Shown one piece after another: positions 52,092-61,052 of a stretch of 64,000 nucleotides of DNA. The translations under genes and the position numbers were made by a program. Each line of letters opens with the position of its first letter. Within the stretch, counting starts at the first letter, position 1. Below the pieces are notes generated by a model. That model saw only the letters and a program-made list of their open reading frames with translations, was not told where the DNA came from and ran no database searches. The DNA lies in NCBI RefSeq assembly GCF_000377565.1, contig NZ_KB898356.1, forward strand, positions 186,001 to 250,000. Direction: 5' to 3'. The stretch is from Rhizobium sp. 2MFCol3.1. Lineage in GTDB: Bacteria > Pseudomonadota > Alphaproteobacteria > Rhizobiales > Rhizobiaceae.

Positions 52092-52421
52092 ATGCGAACG
52101 TCTGTCATCACGGCGGCCATTTTTGCCGCGGGCCTGGCCACATCGGCCTTCGCGCAATCCAACCCCGATTCGATCGGCCCCACCAATGGCGGCTCGACCG
52201 GCTCAAGCGCCGGAACATTTTCCAGCGATTACACGAGCAGCGACAACGGCACCCATCCCGTAACAGTCACGCCCGTCGACCCGACGACCACCCAGTCGAT
52301 CACGGCTCAGCCGAAGACGCTCGACTGCCCATCCATGCCCCGCGCCAACTCGGGCGTAGACACCCGCGGCGGCGAAAGCGGCGCCTCGATCAGCGATGCC
52401 TGCCGCGAGTACGACAACTAA
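52092..52421 (+). CDS. Small secreted Ser/Thr/Gly-rich protein
   Basis: 109 residues from ATG 52092, with AGAGGAAATTCCC before it. Signal peptide MRTSVITAAIFAAGLATSAFAQ. The mature part is low complexity (NGGSTGSSAGTFSSDYTSSD) and then Pro/Thr rich, with two cysteines (TLDCPSMPRA, SDACREY). It looks like an unstructured periplasmic or extracellular protein. Unknown function. Followed by a good terminator. Confidence 0.7.
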   Translation: MRTSVITAAIFAAGLATSAFAQSNPDSIGPTNGGSTGSSAGTFSSDYTSSDNGTHPVTVTPVDPTTTQSITAQPKTLDCPSMPRANSGVDTRGGESGASISDACREYDN

Positions 52422-52442
52422 GGTGGATAAACATCCGCAATC

Positions 52443-52472
52443 AAAAAGGGGCCGGCTTGTTCGGCCCTTTTT
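52443..52472 (+). terminator. Rho-independent terminator
   Basis: AAAAAGGGgCCG pairs with CGGCCCTTTTT around GCTTGTT, with a single bulged G and a five-T tail. It is 22 bp after the small secreted protein stop. The A-run on the left arm allows activity in both directions. Confidence 0.85.
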
Positions 52473-52555
52473 GCTGAGCACACGTAAGCATGCGTTAGTC
52501 AAACGTACGATGCCGATCTGTTTTAACGAAGACGCCGCTACCCTGTAGGCGATCG

Positions 52556-53062
52556 TTACTCAACCTCCCTCTTGGATCTAGATTCCTTCACCTGCTTTGC
52601 AGCTTCGGCCAGGATCTTACGACTGGCCCAGTGAGTGCGCCCAAATCCATCCGATACGCCGACTTGTCTGAAGTCCCCATCAAGGAACGTCGACGTGAGT
52701 GGGAAGACAAACGTTGCTCCGTTTCCGACCTCAATGCGATCTTTGGGCACATTGTGGGCGAGATGTGCATAGTCGGGGTGGATGTACGCGGACAGCTTTC
52801 CACGCTTCCGGGCAAACCAGCCGGGTCGTGCATAGGTGCCTATTACCCGGTTGGGAATGGGTCCGAGGTTAGTTGCCTCAACGAAAATGTCGGGCCCGAT
52901 GATTGTTTTCCCGTCTGGCATGAAGATGTTTTTTACCGAAATATAAACGCGAAACTTTGGCTTCTGAATCACATCGCGGTATACGGCCCATCCAGCAACA
53001 AATGCTGATACGATAAAGGACGCGCCCGAAAGACATAAGGTGATGATTTCGTTCGTAGTCAT
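52556..53062 (-). CDS. Membrane-anchored protein of unknown function, low GC
   Basis: 168 residues from ATG 53062. One N-terminal helix (LCLSGASFIVSAFVAGWAVY), then a soluble domain with KPKFRVYISVKNIFMPDGKT, DIFVEATNLGPIPNRVIGTY and VFPLTSTFLDGDFRQVGVSD; the spaced VxNxG elements suggest an immunoglobulin-like or C2-like beta sandwich. Base composition is visibly closer to 50% GC than the neighbours. It ends the accessory stretch before tRNA-Thr, so recent acquisition is plausible. I do not recognise the family. Confidence 0.65.
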   Translation of the reverse strand: MTTNEIITLCLSGASFIVSAFVAGWAVYRDVIQKPKFRVYISVKNIFMPDGKTIIGPDIFVEATNLGPIPNRVIGTYARPGWFARKRGKLSAYIHPDYAHLAHNVPKDRIEVGNGATFVFPLTSTFLDGDFRQVGVSDGFGRTHWASRKILAEAAKQVKESRSKREVE

Positions 53063-53381
53063 GAACCGCCAGATCAAATTGAAATGATAGAGCGACTATT
53101 ATCACATTTCTCACGTCGACAGCGTGCTCAACGAGCCACGCATCGACTGCGGTCGCCACCTTGTCGCCTTGAGTTGATACTCATCCCGGGGCTAAGCTCT
53201 GTCTTCCGAGTGCAGAACTTCACTTCCGTTCGTCAACTCCCAGAGATCTAAGGAACGATAAGAGGATGTACTGCACGGATTATCTGTGCAATTCGCGGTA
53301 TGTTCTGGTGTTTGAAGCGGTTTCTCGCAGCGATGCTGTCTTGCGATCCGCAGTTTTCTGTTTGATTTTATTTAAGAAAAC
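53063..53381. other. Non-coding stretch before tRNA-Thr, low GC
   Basis: 319 bp with lower GC than the surroundings. No convincing gene: a 45-codon frame from 53266 runs into the tRNA and is rejected. It contains the promoter of the membrane-anchored gene and the 3' flank of tRNA-Thr. CAGTTTTC and GAAAACTG (53351-53383) are inverted arms around 17 bases at the tRNA 3' end. Confidence 0.4.
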
Positions 53382-53456
53382 TGGTGCTGCCGAGTGGGAT
53401 TGAACCACCGACCTCACCCTTACCAAGGGTGTGCTCTACCACTGAGCTACGGCAGC
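53382..53456 (-). tRNA. tRNA-Thr (anticodon GGT)
   Basis: On the minus strand the cloverleaf is complete: acceptor GCTGCCG/CGGCAGC, D-arm TAGCTCAGTGGTAGAGCA, anticodon stem CACCC/GGGTG with loop TTGGTAA (anticodon GGT, read as ACC/ACU), T-arm with GGTTCAATCCC, discriminator A and an encoded CCA. Length 75. It sits at the edge of the small-gene accessory stretch. Confidence 0.96.
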
Positions 53457-53609
53457 GAGGACCAGACGCTGGCAACCGAAGCGGCTGCGTTGCGTGAACG
53501 GGGCGGCTATTGCCACAGCTTCGGGACGAGCGCAAGACGCAATTTCAAACTTATGTCAGTTTCACGTCGCCACTTTTGGATTGCCGCGAATTCGGGTAAG
53601 CCATGAAAC

Positions 53610-53804
53610 ATGACCGAAGACACTGAAAATGCCCGCAAGGGCCGCAAAGACGCGATCGAACAGCAGGCGAAATTGCGCCGCGATCGGGCCGCGGAAAAAT
53701 TGCGGGAAAATCTTTCCCGCCGCAAACAGCAGACGCGTGCGCGCCGTTCCGGCCAGGCCGACGAGACAAATGGACTGCCTGCCGCAAAAATGGACGAATC
53801 GTAA
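53610..53804 (+). CDS. Conserved small charged protein upstream of murA
   Basis: 64 residues, very rich in Lys, Arg and Glu (RKGRKDAIEQQAKLRRDRAA, EKLRENLSRRKQQTRARRSG) and ending GLPAAKMDES. Helical and probably nucleic-acid or protein binding. I recall similar small proteins in front of murA in other rhizobia, which supports reality. No signal or membrane segment. Confidence 0.65.
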   Translation: MTEDTENARKGRKDAIEQQAKLRRDRAAEKLRENLSRRKQQTRARRSGQADETNGLPAAKMDES

Positions 53805-53908
53805 TGTTCCGTCCGCTTCGAATTGAAGCCTTCGCGGATTTCGTCTAAAGACCCGCATCCTTTTAAAAGACAGAGTTTCAGAAAGGCGGGCGTGGCCCGT
53901 AAGCGCTT

Positions 53909-55201
53909 ATGGATCGTATCAGAATTGTCGGCGGTAATGAGCTTAACGGCATCATTCCCATTTCCGGCGCCAAGAATGCCGCCCTGCCGCTGATGATCGC
54001 CTCGCTTTTGACCAGCGATACGCTGACGCTCGAAAACGTGCCGCACCTGGCCGATGTCGAGCAGCTGCTGCGCATCCTCGGCAACCACGGCGTCGACGTT
54101 TCGGTCAATGGCCGCCGCGAGCGCCAGGAAGACAGCTACTCGCGCACGATCCACTTCACCTGCCGCACCATCGTTGACACGACCGCGCCTTACGAGCTGG
54201 TCTCGAAGATGCGCGCCTCCTTCTGGGTCATCGGCCCGCTTCTGGCGCGTGAAGGCCAGTGCCGTGTTTCGCTGCCCGGCGGTTGCGCCATCGGCACGCG
54301 CCCGGTCGATCTCTTCCTCGACGGCCTGACGGCGCTCGGCGCGACGCTCGATATCGACAGCGGCTATGTCAACGCCACCGCCCCCAAGGGTGGCCTGATC
54401 GGTGCCAAGTACACCTTCCCGAAGGTCTCCGTCGGCGCGACCCACGTCATGATGATGGCGGCCACGCTTGCCCGCGGCACCACCGTCATCGGTAACGCCG
54501 CCCGCGAACCTGAGGTCGTCGACCTCGCCAACTGCCTGATCGCCATGGGCGCCAAGATCACTGGCGCCGGCACCTCGACCATCACCATCGAAGGCGTCAC
54601 CTCGCTGTCGGGCGCCCGCCACCGCGTTCTGCCGGATCGTATCGAGACCGGCACCTACGCCATGGCGGTTGCCATGGCAGGCGGCGATGTCGTGCTTGAA
54701 AACACCGATGTGGCGCTGCTCGACACCGCGCTCGAGACGCTGCGCCGCGCCGGCGCTGAGATCTCCGCCACCAACAACGGCATGCGCATCCGCCGCAATG
54801 GCGCCGGCATCCGCCCGGTCGATATCGTCACCGATCCGTTCCCGGGCTTCCCGACCGACCTGCAGGCGCAGTTCATGGCGCTGATGACCCGCTCGACCGG
54901 CGTGTCGCATGTCACCGAGACCATCTTCGAAAACCGCTTCATGCACGTGCAGGAACTTGCCCGCCTCGGCGCCAAGATCTCGCTGTCGGGCCAGACGGCG
55001 AAGATCGAAGGCGTGCCGCGCCTGAAGGGTGCGCCTGTCATGGCGACCGATCTGCGCGCTTCCGTGTCCCTCGTCATCGCCGGTCTTGCGGCTGAAGGCG
55101 AGACCATGGTGTCGCGCGTCTATCACCTCGATCGCGGCTTCGAGCGCCTGGAAGAAAAGCTCACGCGCTGCGGTGCGATCGTCGAACGCGTCAGCGAATA
55201 A
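53909..55201 (+). CDS. murA: UDP-N-acetylglucosamine 1-carboxyvinyltransferase
   Basis: 430 residues. First committed step of peptidoglycan synthesis: transfer of enolpyruvyl from PEP to UDP-GlcNAc. Motifs: [13 protein letters not shown] with Lys22, the active-site loop [16 protein letters not shown] with Cys126, [11 protein letters not shown] near 235, and [17 protein letters not shown] near 310. Cys at the loop predicts fosfomycin sensitivity at this site. Followed by a hairpin and DUF2948. Confidence 0.98.
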   Translation: MDRIRIVGGNELNGIIPISGAKNAALPLMIASLLTSDTLTLENVPHLADVEQLLRILGNHGVDVSVNGRRERQEDSYSRTIHFTCRTIVDTTAPYELVSKMRASFWVIGPLLAREGQCRVSLPGGCAIGTRPVDLFLDGLTALGATLDIDSGYVNATAPKGGLIGAKYTFPKVSVGATHVMMMAATLARGTTVIGNAAREPEVVDLANCLIAMGAKITGAGTSTITIEGVTSLSGARHRVLPDRIETGTYAMAVAMAGGDVVLENTDVALLDTALETLRRAGAEISATNNGMRIRRNGAGIRPVDIVTDPFPGFPTDLQAQFMALMTRSTGVSHVTETIFENRFMHVQELARLGAKISLSGQTAKIEGVPRLKGAPVMATDLRASVSLVIAGLAAEGETMVSRVYHLDRGFERLEEKLTRCGAIVERVSE

Positions 55202-55222
55202 GCGCAACTGTAGACGTAACGA

Positions 55223-55250
55223 GACAAAGGGCGGTCATTCGCCCTTTGTC
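55223..55250 (+). terminator. Hairpin after murA
   Basis: Perfect 11-bp stem GACAAAGGGCG/CGCCCTTTGTC around GTCATT, 21 bp after the murA stop. No U tract follows, so termination may be partial, letting transcription pass into DUF2948-hisD. Confidence 0.6.
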
Positions 55251-55363
55251 CCCGTTGCGCAATGGGCCATAGCGCCTTATGTCCCTTGTCCTACGGCACC
55301 GCCATTCCGCGGCGCCGGGTATCGCCATCCCGGTGATATCAGGAACAATGGGGTGCTGCCTGA

Positions 55364-55801
55364 ATGACCGACCTGAAGCTTGTTGCGCTGGATAGCGAAG
55401 ACCTTGCCGTCGTCTCCGCGCATACGCAGGATAGCGTCTTCAAGGTCGCCGATCTTTCCTGGTCGCCGCGCGATCAGCAGTTTTCCATTGCCGCCAATCG
55501 TTTCGTCTGGGAAGAAGCCGGCGCCAAGCGCAAGGGCTTCGAGCGCCGCCGCGCGGCCATCGTCTTCAAGCGCGTGCTGGCCGTCCGCTCCGTCGGCATC
55601 AACCAGAAGAACCGCGAGGACGTCCTGTCGTTGCTCGCCATCCGCTTCGAGCAGAAAGGCGAGGGGCCTGAGGGCACCGTGCAGATCGATCTGGCCGCTG
55701 GCGCCACCATCGCGCTCGATGTCGAATGCATCGAGGTTCAGCTTGCGGATATTGGCGGCGCATGGGAAACCGCTTCCAAGCCGCGCCATCCCGGCGCCTG
55801 A
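55364..55801 (+). CDS. DUF2948 family protein
   Basis: 145 residues, soluble. Core DLKLVALDSEDLAVVSAHTQ, VADLSWSPRDQQFSIAANRF and RRRAAIVFKRVLAVRS matches DUF2948. It always sits between murA and hisD in rhizobia as I recall. No function known. Followed by hisD after 38 bp. Residues 90-130 end in DVECIEVQLADIGGAWET. Confidence 0.9.
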   Translation: MTDLKLVALDSEDLAVVSAHTQDSVFKVADLSWSPRDQQFSIAANRFVWEEAGAKRKGFERRRAAIVFKRVLAVRSVGINQKNREDVLSLLAIRFEQKGEGPEGTVQIDLAAGATIALDVECIEVQLADIGGAWETASKPRHPGA

Positions 55802-55839
55802 ATACGCATTTATCGAAGCATACCGAGAGGAATTGACGC

Positions 55840-57138
55840 GTGGCAATCTGGTTGGATCAGGCATCGGACGATTTCGGGCAGCGTTTCGCGGCGTTTCTGA
55901 CGACCAAGCGCGAAATGTCCGAGGACGTGAACACCACCGTTCGCGCCATCATCGATGATGTCCGCGCCCGCGGTGATGCGGCTCTGGCGGAATATTCGCG
56001 GAAGTTCGAGGGCATCGATTTCGCAGAGACGCCGATGCGCGTCACCGAAGCGGAAATCGACGCGGCCGTCGAGGCCGTTCCCGCCGAAGTGCTGGGCGCG
56101 CTCAAAGTCGCCGCCGTCCGCATCGAATCCCACCACGCCCGCCAGCTCCCCAAGGACGATATCTACGAAGACGCCATGGGCGTGACGCTCGGCTCGCGCT
56201 GGACGGCGATCGAGGCAGTCGGCCTTTATGTTCCGGGCGGCACGGCGAGCTATCCGAGCTCGGTGCTGATGAACGCTATTCCGGCCAAGGTCGCCGGGGT
56301 CGATCGCGTCGTCATCGTCGTTCCTGCAACGGGCGGCCAGGTCAACCCCGCCGTGCTCGCCGCCGCCAAGCTTGCCGGCGTGACCGAGATCTATCGGATC
56401 GGCGGCGCCCAGGCCGTAGCGGCGCTCGCCTATGGCACTGAAACCATCGCGCCGGTCGACAAGATTACCGGCCCCGGCAATGCCTATGTCGCCGCCGCCA
56501 AGCGCCACGTCTTCGGCACTGTCGGCATCGACATGATTGCCGGTCCGTCGGAAGTCCTCGTCATCGCCGACAAGGACAACAATCCGGATTGGATCGCAGC
56601 CGATCTGCTCGCCCAGGCCGAGCATGATGTCAGCGCCCAGTCGATCCTGATCACCGACGACGCGGCCTTCGGCAAGGCGGTAGAGGCAGCCGTCGAACGC
56701 CAGCTGAAGACGCTGAACCGCGCGGAGACGGCGGCAGCCAGCTGGCGCGATTTCGGTGCCGTCATCCTGGTCAAGGAGATCAACGACGCCATTCCGCTCG
56801 CAAACCGCATCGCCGCCGAACATCTGGAAATCGCCGTCGCCGATCCCGATGCGCTGGTCGACAAGATCCGCAATGCCGGCGCCATTTTCATCGGTGCGCA
56901 TACGCCAGAAGTGATCGGCGATTATGTCGGCGGCTCCAACCACGTGCTGCCGACCGCCCGCTCCGCGCGCTTCTCGTCCGGTCTCTCGGTTCTGGATTTC
57001 GTCAAGCGCACATCGATCCTGCGCCTCGGGTCGGAACAGCTGCGCACGCTGGGTCCTGCTGCTATCGCGCTTGCCGTATCGGAAGGCCTCGACGCCCACG
57101 CGCGGTCGGTTGCGATCCGCCTCAACCTGGAACGGTAA
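55840..57138 (+). CDS. hisD: Histidinol dehydrogenase
   Basis: 432 residues from GTG 55840, behind GAGAGGAATTG. Catalyses the last two steps of histidine synthesis, histidinol to histidine, with NAD+ and zinc. Motifs: YVPGGTASYPSSVLMNAIPA near 127, GGAQAVAALAYGTE, TGPGNAYVAAAKRHVFG, GPSEVLVIAD, the signature DLLAQAEHDVSAQSILIT near 257, and SNHVLPTARSARFSSGLSV near 365. Head of a coupled group with UPF0262 (3-bp gap) and the phosphatase gene. Confidence 0.98.
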   Translation: MAIWLDQASDDFGQRFAAFLTTKREMSEDVNTTVRAIIDDVRARGDAALAEYSRKFEGIDFAETPMRVTEAEIDAAVEAVPAEVLGALKVAAVRIESHHARQLPKDDIYEDAMGVTLGSRWTAIEAVGLYVPGGTASYPSSVLMNAIPAKVAGVDRVVIVVPATGGQVNPAVLAAAKLAGVTEIYRIGGAQAVAALAYGTETIAPVDKITGPGNAYVAAAKRHVFGTVGIDMIAGPSEVLVIADKDNNPDWIAADLLAQAEHDVSAQSILITDDAAFGKAVEAAVERQLKTLNRAETAAASWRDFGAVILVKEINDAIPLANRIAAEHLEIAVADPDALVDKIRNAGAIFIGAHTPEVIGDYVGGSNHVLPTARSARFSSGLSVLDFVKRTSILRLGSEQLRTLGPAAIALAVSEGLDAHARSVAIRLNLER

Positions 57139-57141
57139 GCG

Positions 57142-57615
57142 ATGGCTGCGGGCGACTTCCGGCTTTGCGACGTCGTCCTGGACGACACCATCGGCCGATC
57201 GACGCCCGATGTCGAGCACGAGCGCGCCGTCGCCATCTTCGATCTCATCGAGGAAAACACATTTACGCCCGTCGGCCACGCCGGCGGCCCGTACCGGCTG
57301 AATATCTCGCTTGTTGATACCAAGCTGGTCTTTGCCATCACGACGGAAGGCGGCGAGGCGGTCGCCACGCACATCCTGTCGCTGACCCCGTTCCGCCGCA
57401 TCGTGAAGGACTACTTCATGATCTGCGAGAGCTATTACGAGGCGATCCGTTCCGCCTCTCCAAGCCGCATCGAGGCAATCGACATGGGGCGGCGCGGTAT
57501 CCATAACGAAGGTTCGCAGACGCTGCAGAACCGGTTGGACGGCAAGATCGAGGTGGATTTCGACACCGCGCGTCGCCTGTTCACGCTGGTCTGCGTTCTC
57601 TACTGGCGCGGATGA
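57142..57615 (+). CDS. UPF0262 family protein
   Basis: 157 residues, soluble. Family features: [20 protein letters not shown] near 5, [40 protein letters not shown] and [14 protein letters not shown]. Function unknown; conserved beside hisD in Rhizobiales. Its stop overlaps the next start by 4 bp (57612-57615, ATGA), so co-translation is expected. Confidence 0.93.
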   Translation: MAAGDFRLCDVVLDDTIGRSTPDVEHERAVAIFDLIEENTFTPVGHAGGPYRLNISLVDTKLVFAITTEGGEAVATHILSLTPFRRIVKDYFMICESYYEAIRSASPSRIEAIDMGRRGIHNEGSQTLQNRLDGKIEVDFDTARRLFTLVCVLYWRG

Positions 57616-58097
57616 CCGGGATGAGCGAGCTCGAACCGACAAGCGCAAGCATCAGGCCGGGCGCGATCTTGTTCATGTGCGGCATGAACGCCATCCGCTC
57701 GCCGATCGCCGAGGCGATTGCCCGTAGTTTGCTGCCATCAAATACCTATATAAGATCTGCCGGCGTTCGCGCCGGCGAACGCGATTCCTTTGTCGATGTG
57801 GTGCTTGATGAAATCGGCCTGTCGCTTGGTCGGCATCTGCCGCACACGCTGGAAGATCTCGAAGACGATTATTTCGATGTGATCATCACGCTCTCGCCGC
57901 AAGCCCACCATGCAGCGCTGGAACTGACACGTGCGAGCGCCGTCGAGGTGGTCTACTGGCCGACCATGGATCCAACAGTTGCGCAAGGCACGCGGGAGCA
58001 GATTCTGGAGAGCTATCGCGAGGTGCGCAATCATCTCGCCGAGCTTATCCAGAACCGTCTATTAGACCGAAGTGGTATCGCCGCGCAGTCCGCATGA
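57612..58097 (+). CDS. Low-molecular-weight protein-tyrosine-phosphatase/arsenate-reductase family protein
   Basis: 161 residues. The P-loop C-x5-R is [14 protein letters not shown] near 24, and the late Asp is in [13 protein letters not shown] near 118. This fits the LMW-PTP/ArsC superfamily, but the neighbour hisD and the lack of ars genes argue against arsenate detoxification. A phosphatase for an unknown phosphoprotein or small substrate is more probable. Translation is coupled to UPF0262. Confidence 0.9.
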   Translation: MTGMSELEPTSASIRPGAILFMCGMNAIRSPIAEAIARSLLPSNTYIRSAGVRAGERDSFVDVVLDEIGLSLGRHLPHTLEDLEDDYFDVIITLSPQAHHAALELTRASAVEVVYWPTMDPTVAQGTREQILESYREVRNHLAELIQNRLLDRSGIAAQSA

Positions 58098-58227
58098 AAC
58101 AAATAAAGGAAACGCGATCAATTTGGTTCACAAACCCCCGTTGATTGTGTAGTTTCCGCCCAAATTTTGAGGCGGCCCCAATCTTGGCCAATGCCGCCAT
58201 CTCAACCGACAGGAAGAAAACACCTAT

Positions 58228-58446
58228 ATGCCTAAAGAAGAAGTCCTCGAGTTCCCGGGTATCGTCACCGAACTTCTGCCGAATGCGACGTTCCGCGTGA
58301 AGCTCGAAAACGAGCACGAGATCATCGCCCACACGGCCGGCCGCATGCGCAAGAACCGTATCCGCGTTCTCGCCGGCGACAAGGTTCTTGTGGAAATGAC
58401 GCCATACGACCTGACCAAGGGCCGTATCACCTACCGCTTCAAGTAA
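58228..58446 (+). CDS. infA: Translation initiation factor IF-1
   Basis: 72 residues, the standard length. An S1-like OB fold: [40 protein letters not shown] and [20 protein letters not shown] are near-invariant. It binds the 30S A site during initiation. GGAAGAAAACACCT precedes ATG 58228. Promoter likely within the 130-bp upstream gap. Confidence 0.99.
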   Translation: MPKEEVLEFPGIVTELLPNATFRVKLENEHEIIAHTAGRMRKNRIRVLAGDKVLVEMTPYDLTKGRITYRFK

Positions 58447-58502
58447 GCTTGATCCGAAAGCCCTAGGGCTTTCGCTTCCGTCTGCCCGGTAGTCGAGGTT
58501 CC

Positions 58503-59123
58503 ATGGCGCTCAAATACAAGCTCATTCTGGCTTCGGGTTCCCCCCGCCGCGTTGACCTGCTCAACCAGGCAGGGATCGAGCCCTCGCGCCTGATGCCGAT
58601 GGATATCGACGAGACGCCGAAGAAGTCGGAGCATCCGCGCTCGCTGGCGCGTCGCCTGTCGACCGAAAAGGCCGAAGCAGCGCTCGCCGCCATCAAGGGC
58701 GACATGACCTGGAAGGGCAGCTACATCCTGGCCGCCGATACCGTCGTCGCCGTCGGCCGCCGCATTCTCGGCAAGGCCGAGTTCGCAGACGAGGCCTCGG
58801 CCTCGCTCTACCTGCTCTCCGGCCGCAGCCACTGGGTCTATACCGGCGTCTGCCTGGTGACGCCCGATCGCAAGATCCGCCAGAAGATCGTGGAAACCAA
58901 GGTGCGCTTCAAGCGTTTGTCCGGTTTCGAGGTCGAAAACTATCTGGCCTCAGGCCAGTGGCGCGGCAAGGCGGGTGCCTACGGCATCCAGGGGCTGGCC
59001 GGCACCTTCGTGCAGAAGATGGTCGGCTCCTACACCAACGTCGTCGGCTTGCCGCTGTACGAGACCATTTTGCTTCTGACCGGCGAGGGCTTCGACGTCC
59101 ATAGCCGGTGGCCCGAGGCTTGA
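58503..59123 (+). CDS. maf: Maf-like nucleotide pyrophosphatase
   Basis: 206 residues. N-terminal [18 protein letters not shown] (S-x-S-P-R-R motif), [14 protein letters not shown], catalytic [11 protein letters not shown] near 76, [20 protein letters not shown] [19 protein letters not shown] near 155, and [13 protein letters not shown]. Maf proteins hydrolyse non-canonical or canonical NTPs and influence septum formation. 56 bp after infA; yacG follows after 32 bp. Confidence 0.95.
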   Translation: MALKYKLILASGSPRRVDLLNQAGIEPSRLMPMDIDETPKKSEHPRSLARRLSTEKAEAALAAIKGDMTWKGSYILAADTVVAVGRRILGKAEFADEASASLYLLSGRSHWVYTGVCLVTPDRKIRQKIVETKVRFKRLSGFEVENYLASGQWRGKAGAYGIQGLAGTFVQKMVGSYTNVVGLPLYETILLLTGEGFDVHSRWPEA

Positions 59124-59155
59124 AGCCGGCGGGCCGAAAACCCGAAGGAATTACC

Positions 59156-59365
59156 ATGCCCGATGAAACCAGACAGAGCGCCAAGATCGAACCGCTGCGC
59201 AAGGCGCATTCGTGCCCGGAGTGCGGCACGCCCTCGCAGCGCGAGCACTATCCTTTCTGCTCGAACCGTTGCCGCGAAGTCGATCTTTCGCGCTGGCTGA
59301 CCGGCTCCTACGCCATTCCCGTTGCCGAAGATGAGACGAAGGCTGAGTACCCCGACGAGAACTGA
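59156..59365 (+). CDS. yacG: DNA gyrase inhibitor YacG (zinc-binding)
   Basis: 69 residues from ATG 59156, behind GAAGGAATTACC. Four Zn-binding cysteines: CPECG and FCSNRC (C-x2-C and C-x3-C), followed by the EVDLSRWLTGSYAIPV block characteristic of YacG. It binds GyrB and blocks gyrase. Last protein gene of the housekeeping run before tRNA-Phe. Confidence 0.95.
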   Translation: MPDETRQSAKIEPLRKAHSCPECGTPSQREHYPFCSNRCREVDLSRWLTGSYAIPVAEDETKAEYPDEN

Positions 59366-59546
59366 TCGCGTTTCCCGCTCGGGAAGCCGTTCAATTTGTT
59401 CAATAATTCGGAAAATTCACAGGCCTGTCAAAAAACTCTCATTTGGCGCTTGCCATGGCCGAACAAGATGTTATAACCCCGCTCGCTTCCGGGGAAAACC
59501 AAGCCCCTGCAGCTCTCGGAAACGAGAGATGCGCCGAAGCAGGAAT

Positions 59547-59622
59547 GCCCAGATAGCTCAGTTGGTAGAGCAGCGGATTGAAAATCCGCGTGTCCGTGGT
59601 TCAAATCCGCGTCTGGGCACCA
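59547..59622 (+). tRNA. tRNA-Phe (anticodon GAA)
   Basis: Complete 76-nt cloverleaf: acceptor GCCCAGA/TCTGGGC, D-arm TAGCTCAGTTGGTAGAGC, anticodon stem GCGGA/TCCGC with loop TTGAAAA (anticodon GAA), T-arm with GGTTCAAATCC, discriminator A and encoded CCA. It lies 181 bp after yacG and 120 bp before the flagellin stop. Confidence 0.97.
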
Positions 59623-59742
59623 CTCTTTCTCCCCTCGATCAAGTCTCTGCCTCAGCCCATACCAGACGTGCGAAATGCGTCGAACAGCACCCGCGTGTGA
59701 GCGAGTGCCGTTGCAAGTTCAAACGGGCTGCGGCGTGGCTTT

Positions 59743-60723
59743 TTAGCCTTGGAACAGGCTGAGGATGTTGCGTGGCGAGGAGTTGGCGATCGAGAGCGAT
59801 TGAATGGCCAGCTGCTGCTGTGTCTGCAGCGCCGAGAGCCTTGAGGATTGCTCTTCCATGTCGGCGTCCACGAGGCGGCCAATGCCGCTGTCGATCGAAT
59901 CGCTGAGCTTCGAGGCGAAGTCGTTCTGCTGGTCCACGGTCCGGCTGAGCGAGCCGATGTCGGAGGCGACCTTCGTCATCTGCTTGGTCATGCCTTCGAG
60001 CGTCGAAAGCATGTCATCGAGTTCCGCCGAGGTCGTCGAGTTGTCGATCGTGAGCTCGGTCGCTGTCGGCGGCGCGGTGGCGCCCTTGAGGACCACGTAG
60101 TTCTTGGCCGAGCCCGCCTGTATGGCGAAAGCTTCGGTCGACAGAATCCCGTATTCGCCGGATCCGCCATTGTCCACGAAGTACTGGACGTCGGTATCGG
60201 TCTGGGGCGGCGGCGTGTTGATCTCGTAGGTCACTGTACCAAGCTTGACCGTGCCGTCGTTGTTTCTGATGAAGGAAGTGACGATCTGCTTGTCGGCGGA
60301 ATCGACGCCGCTGTTCCAGGAGAGCCAGTTCTGGCCGTTGAACGATGCGGCGCCGAGCGTCGTGGTCAACTGACCCTTCAGCTGCGTGATCTCTTCGTTG
60401 ACCTTCGTCTTGTCGACGCCAGCCTCGAAAGCCGTAACCAGCTTCGCCTTCATCTCCGACATCACATCGATCGAGGAGGCGATTGCCTCGTAGGTCGTGT
60501 CCAGAATGGCGCCGCTCATTCCCAGCGCGTCCTGTACTGCCGAAATGGACTTGTTGTCCGAGCGCATCGTCGTGGCGATCGACCAATAGGCGGCGTTATC
60601 GGCGGCCTTTTCGACCCGCAGGCCCGTCGAGATTTGCTTCTGGGTCTCGCCAAGGTTGGAGTTTATCGAACGAAGCGTCTGGAGCGCATTATTCGCGGAT
60701 ATATTCGTGACAATAGACGTCAT
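59743..60723 (-). CDS. Flagellin
   Basis: 326 residues, the size of Rhizobium flagellins. N-terminal D0/D1 (MTSIVTNISANNALQTLRSI, NSNLGETQKQISTGLRVEKA, ADNAAYWSIATTMRSDNKSI) and C-terminal D1/D0 (SDSIDSGIGRLVDADMEEQS, LSALQTQQQLAIQSLSIANS, NILSLFQG) are intact; the variable middle is about 170-235. Exported through the flagellar basal body and polymerised as filament. No other flagellar gene is in the window, so this is an isolated copy away from the main motility cluster. Symbol (flaD/flaE/flaG type) cannot be assigned. Confidence 0.95.
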   Translation of the reverse strand: MTSIVTNISANNALQTLRSINSNLGETQKQISTGLRVEKAADNAAYWSIATTMRSDNKSISAVQDALGMSGAILDTTYEAIASSIDVMSEMKAKLVTAFEAGVDKTKVNEEITQLKGQLTTTLGAASFNGQNWLSWNSGVDSADKQIVTSFIRNNDGTVKLGTVTYEINTPPPQTDTDVQYFVDNGGSGEYGILSTEAFAIQAGSAKNYVVLKGATAPPTATELTIDNSTTSAELDDMLSTLEGMTKQMTKVASDIGSLSRTVDQQNDFASKLSDSIDSGIGRLVDADMEEQSSRLSALQTQQQLAIQSLSIANSSPRNILSLFQG

Positions 60724-61052
60724 GAGAAACTCAGAAATGAAACTTTAGATTTATATTGATTTGTGTAATGTGATATTACGCATCTTATAGGTGCCAAAGT
60801 ATAGCTGTTCTGGTTAATAAAGTGCCTATTGGCTCTGGTGGATTTTATCCAGTTTTGTGCCGCTGACATTGATCCGGTCCCGCCGGGCGCATGTAAAAAT
60901 CCGAGCAACGATAGAGAAACGGCTCAAGCGCGACGAGGCGGCATCCATCGGCGGCGATCGTTGCCGCGCTCGGCGCAATCCATCTTTTTGATTTGGCGGC
61001 AAACGATCAGGCTGCTACAGCGGTCCATCCCGCAGGACCAGCAGAGAGTGAC
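60724..61052. other. Flagellin promoter region and intergenic space, AT-rich
   Basis: 329 bp between divergent flagellin and a small unknown gene. Bases 60724-60830 are markedly AT-rich and would hold the flagellin promoter and leader. I could not match a sigma-28 consensus with confidence. The rest returns to genome-like GC and shows no convincing gene. Confidence 0.5.

Noticed and set aside
53266-53403. A 45-codon frame starting with a good ribosome site before tRNA-Thr
   Set aside because: It reads into the tRNA gene, has no family features and is probably chance.
55810-57648. A 612-codon minus-strand frame across hisD
   Set aside because: hisD has all catalytic motifs on the plus strand; the opposite frame is a composition artefact.
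57612-58097. Arsenate reductase for arsenic resistance
   Set aside because: The P-loop supports the fold, but no arsenic genes are nearby and the gene is locked into a hisD operon.
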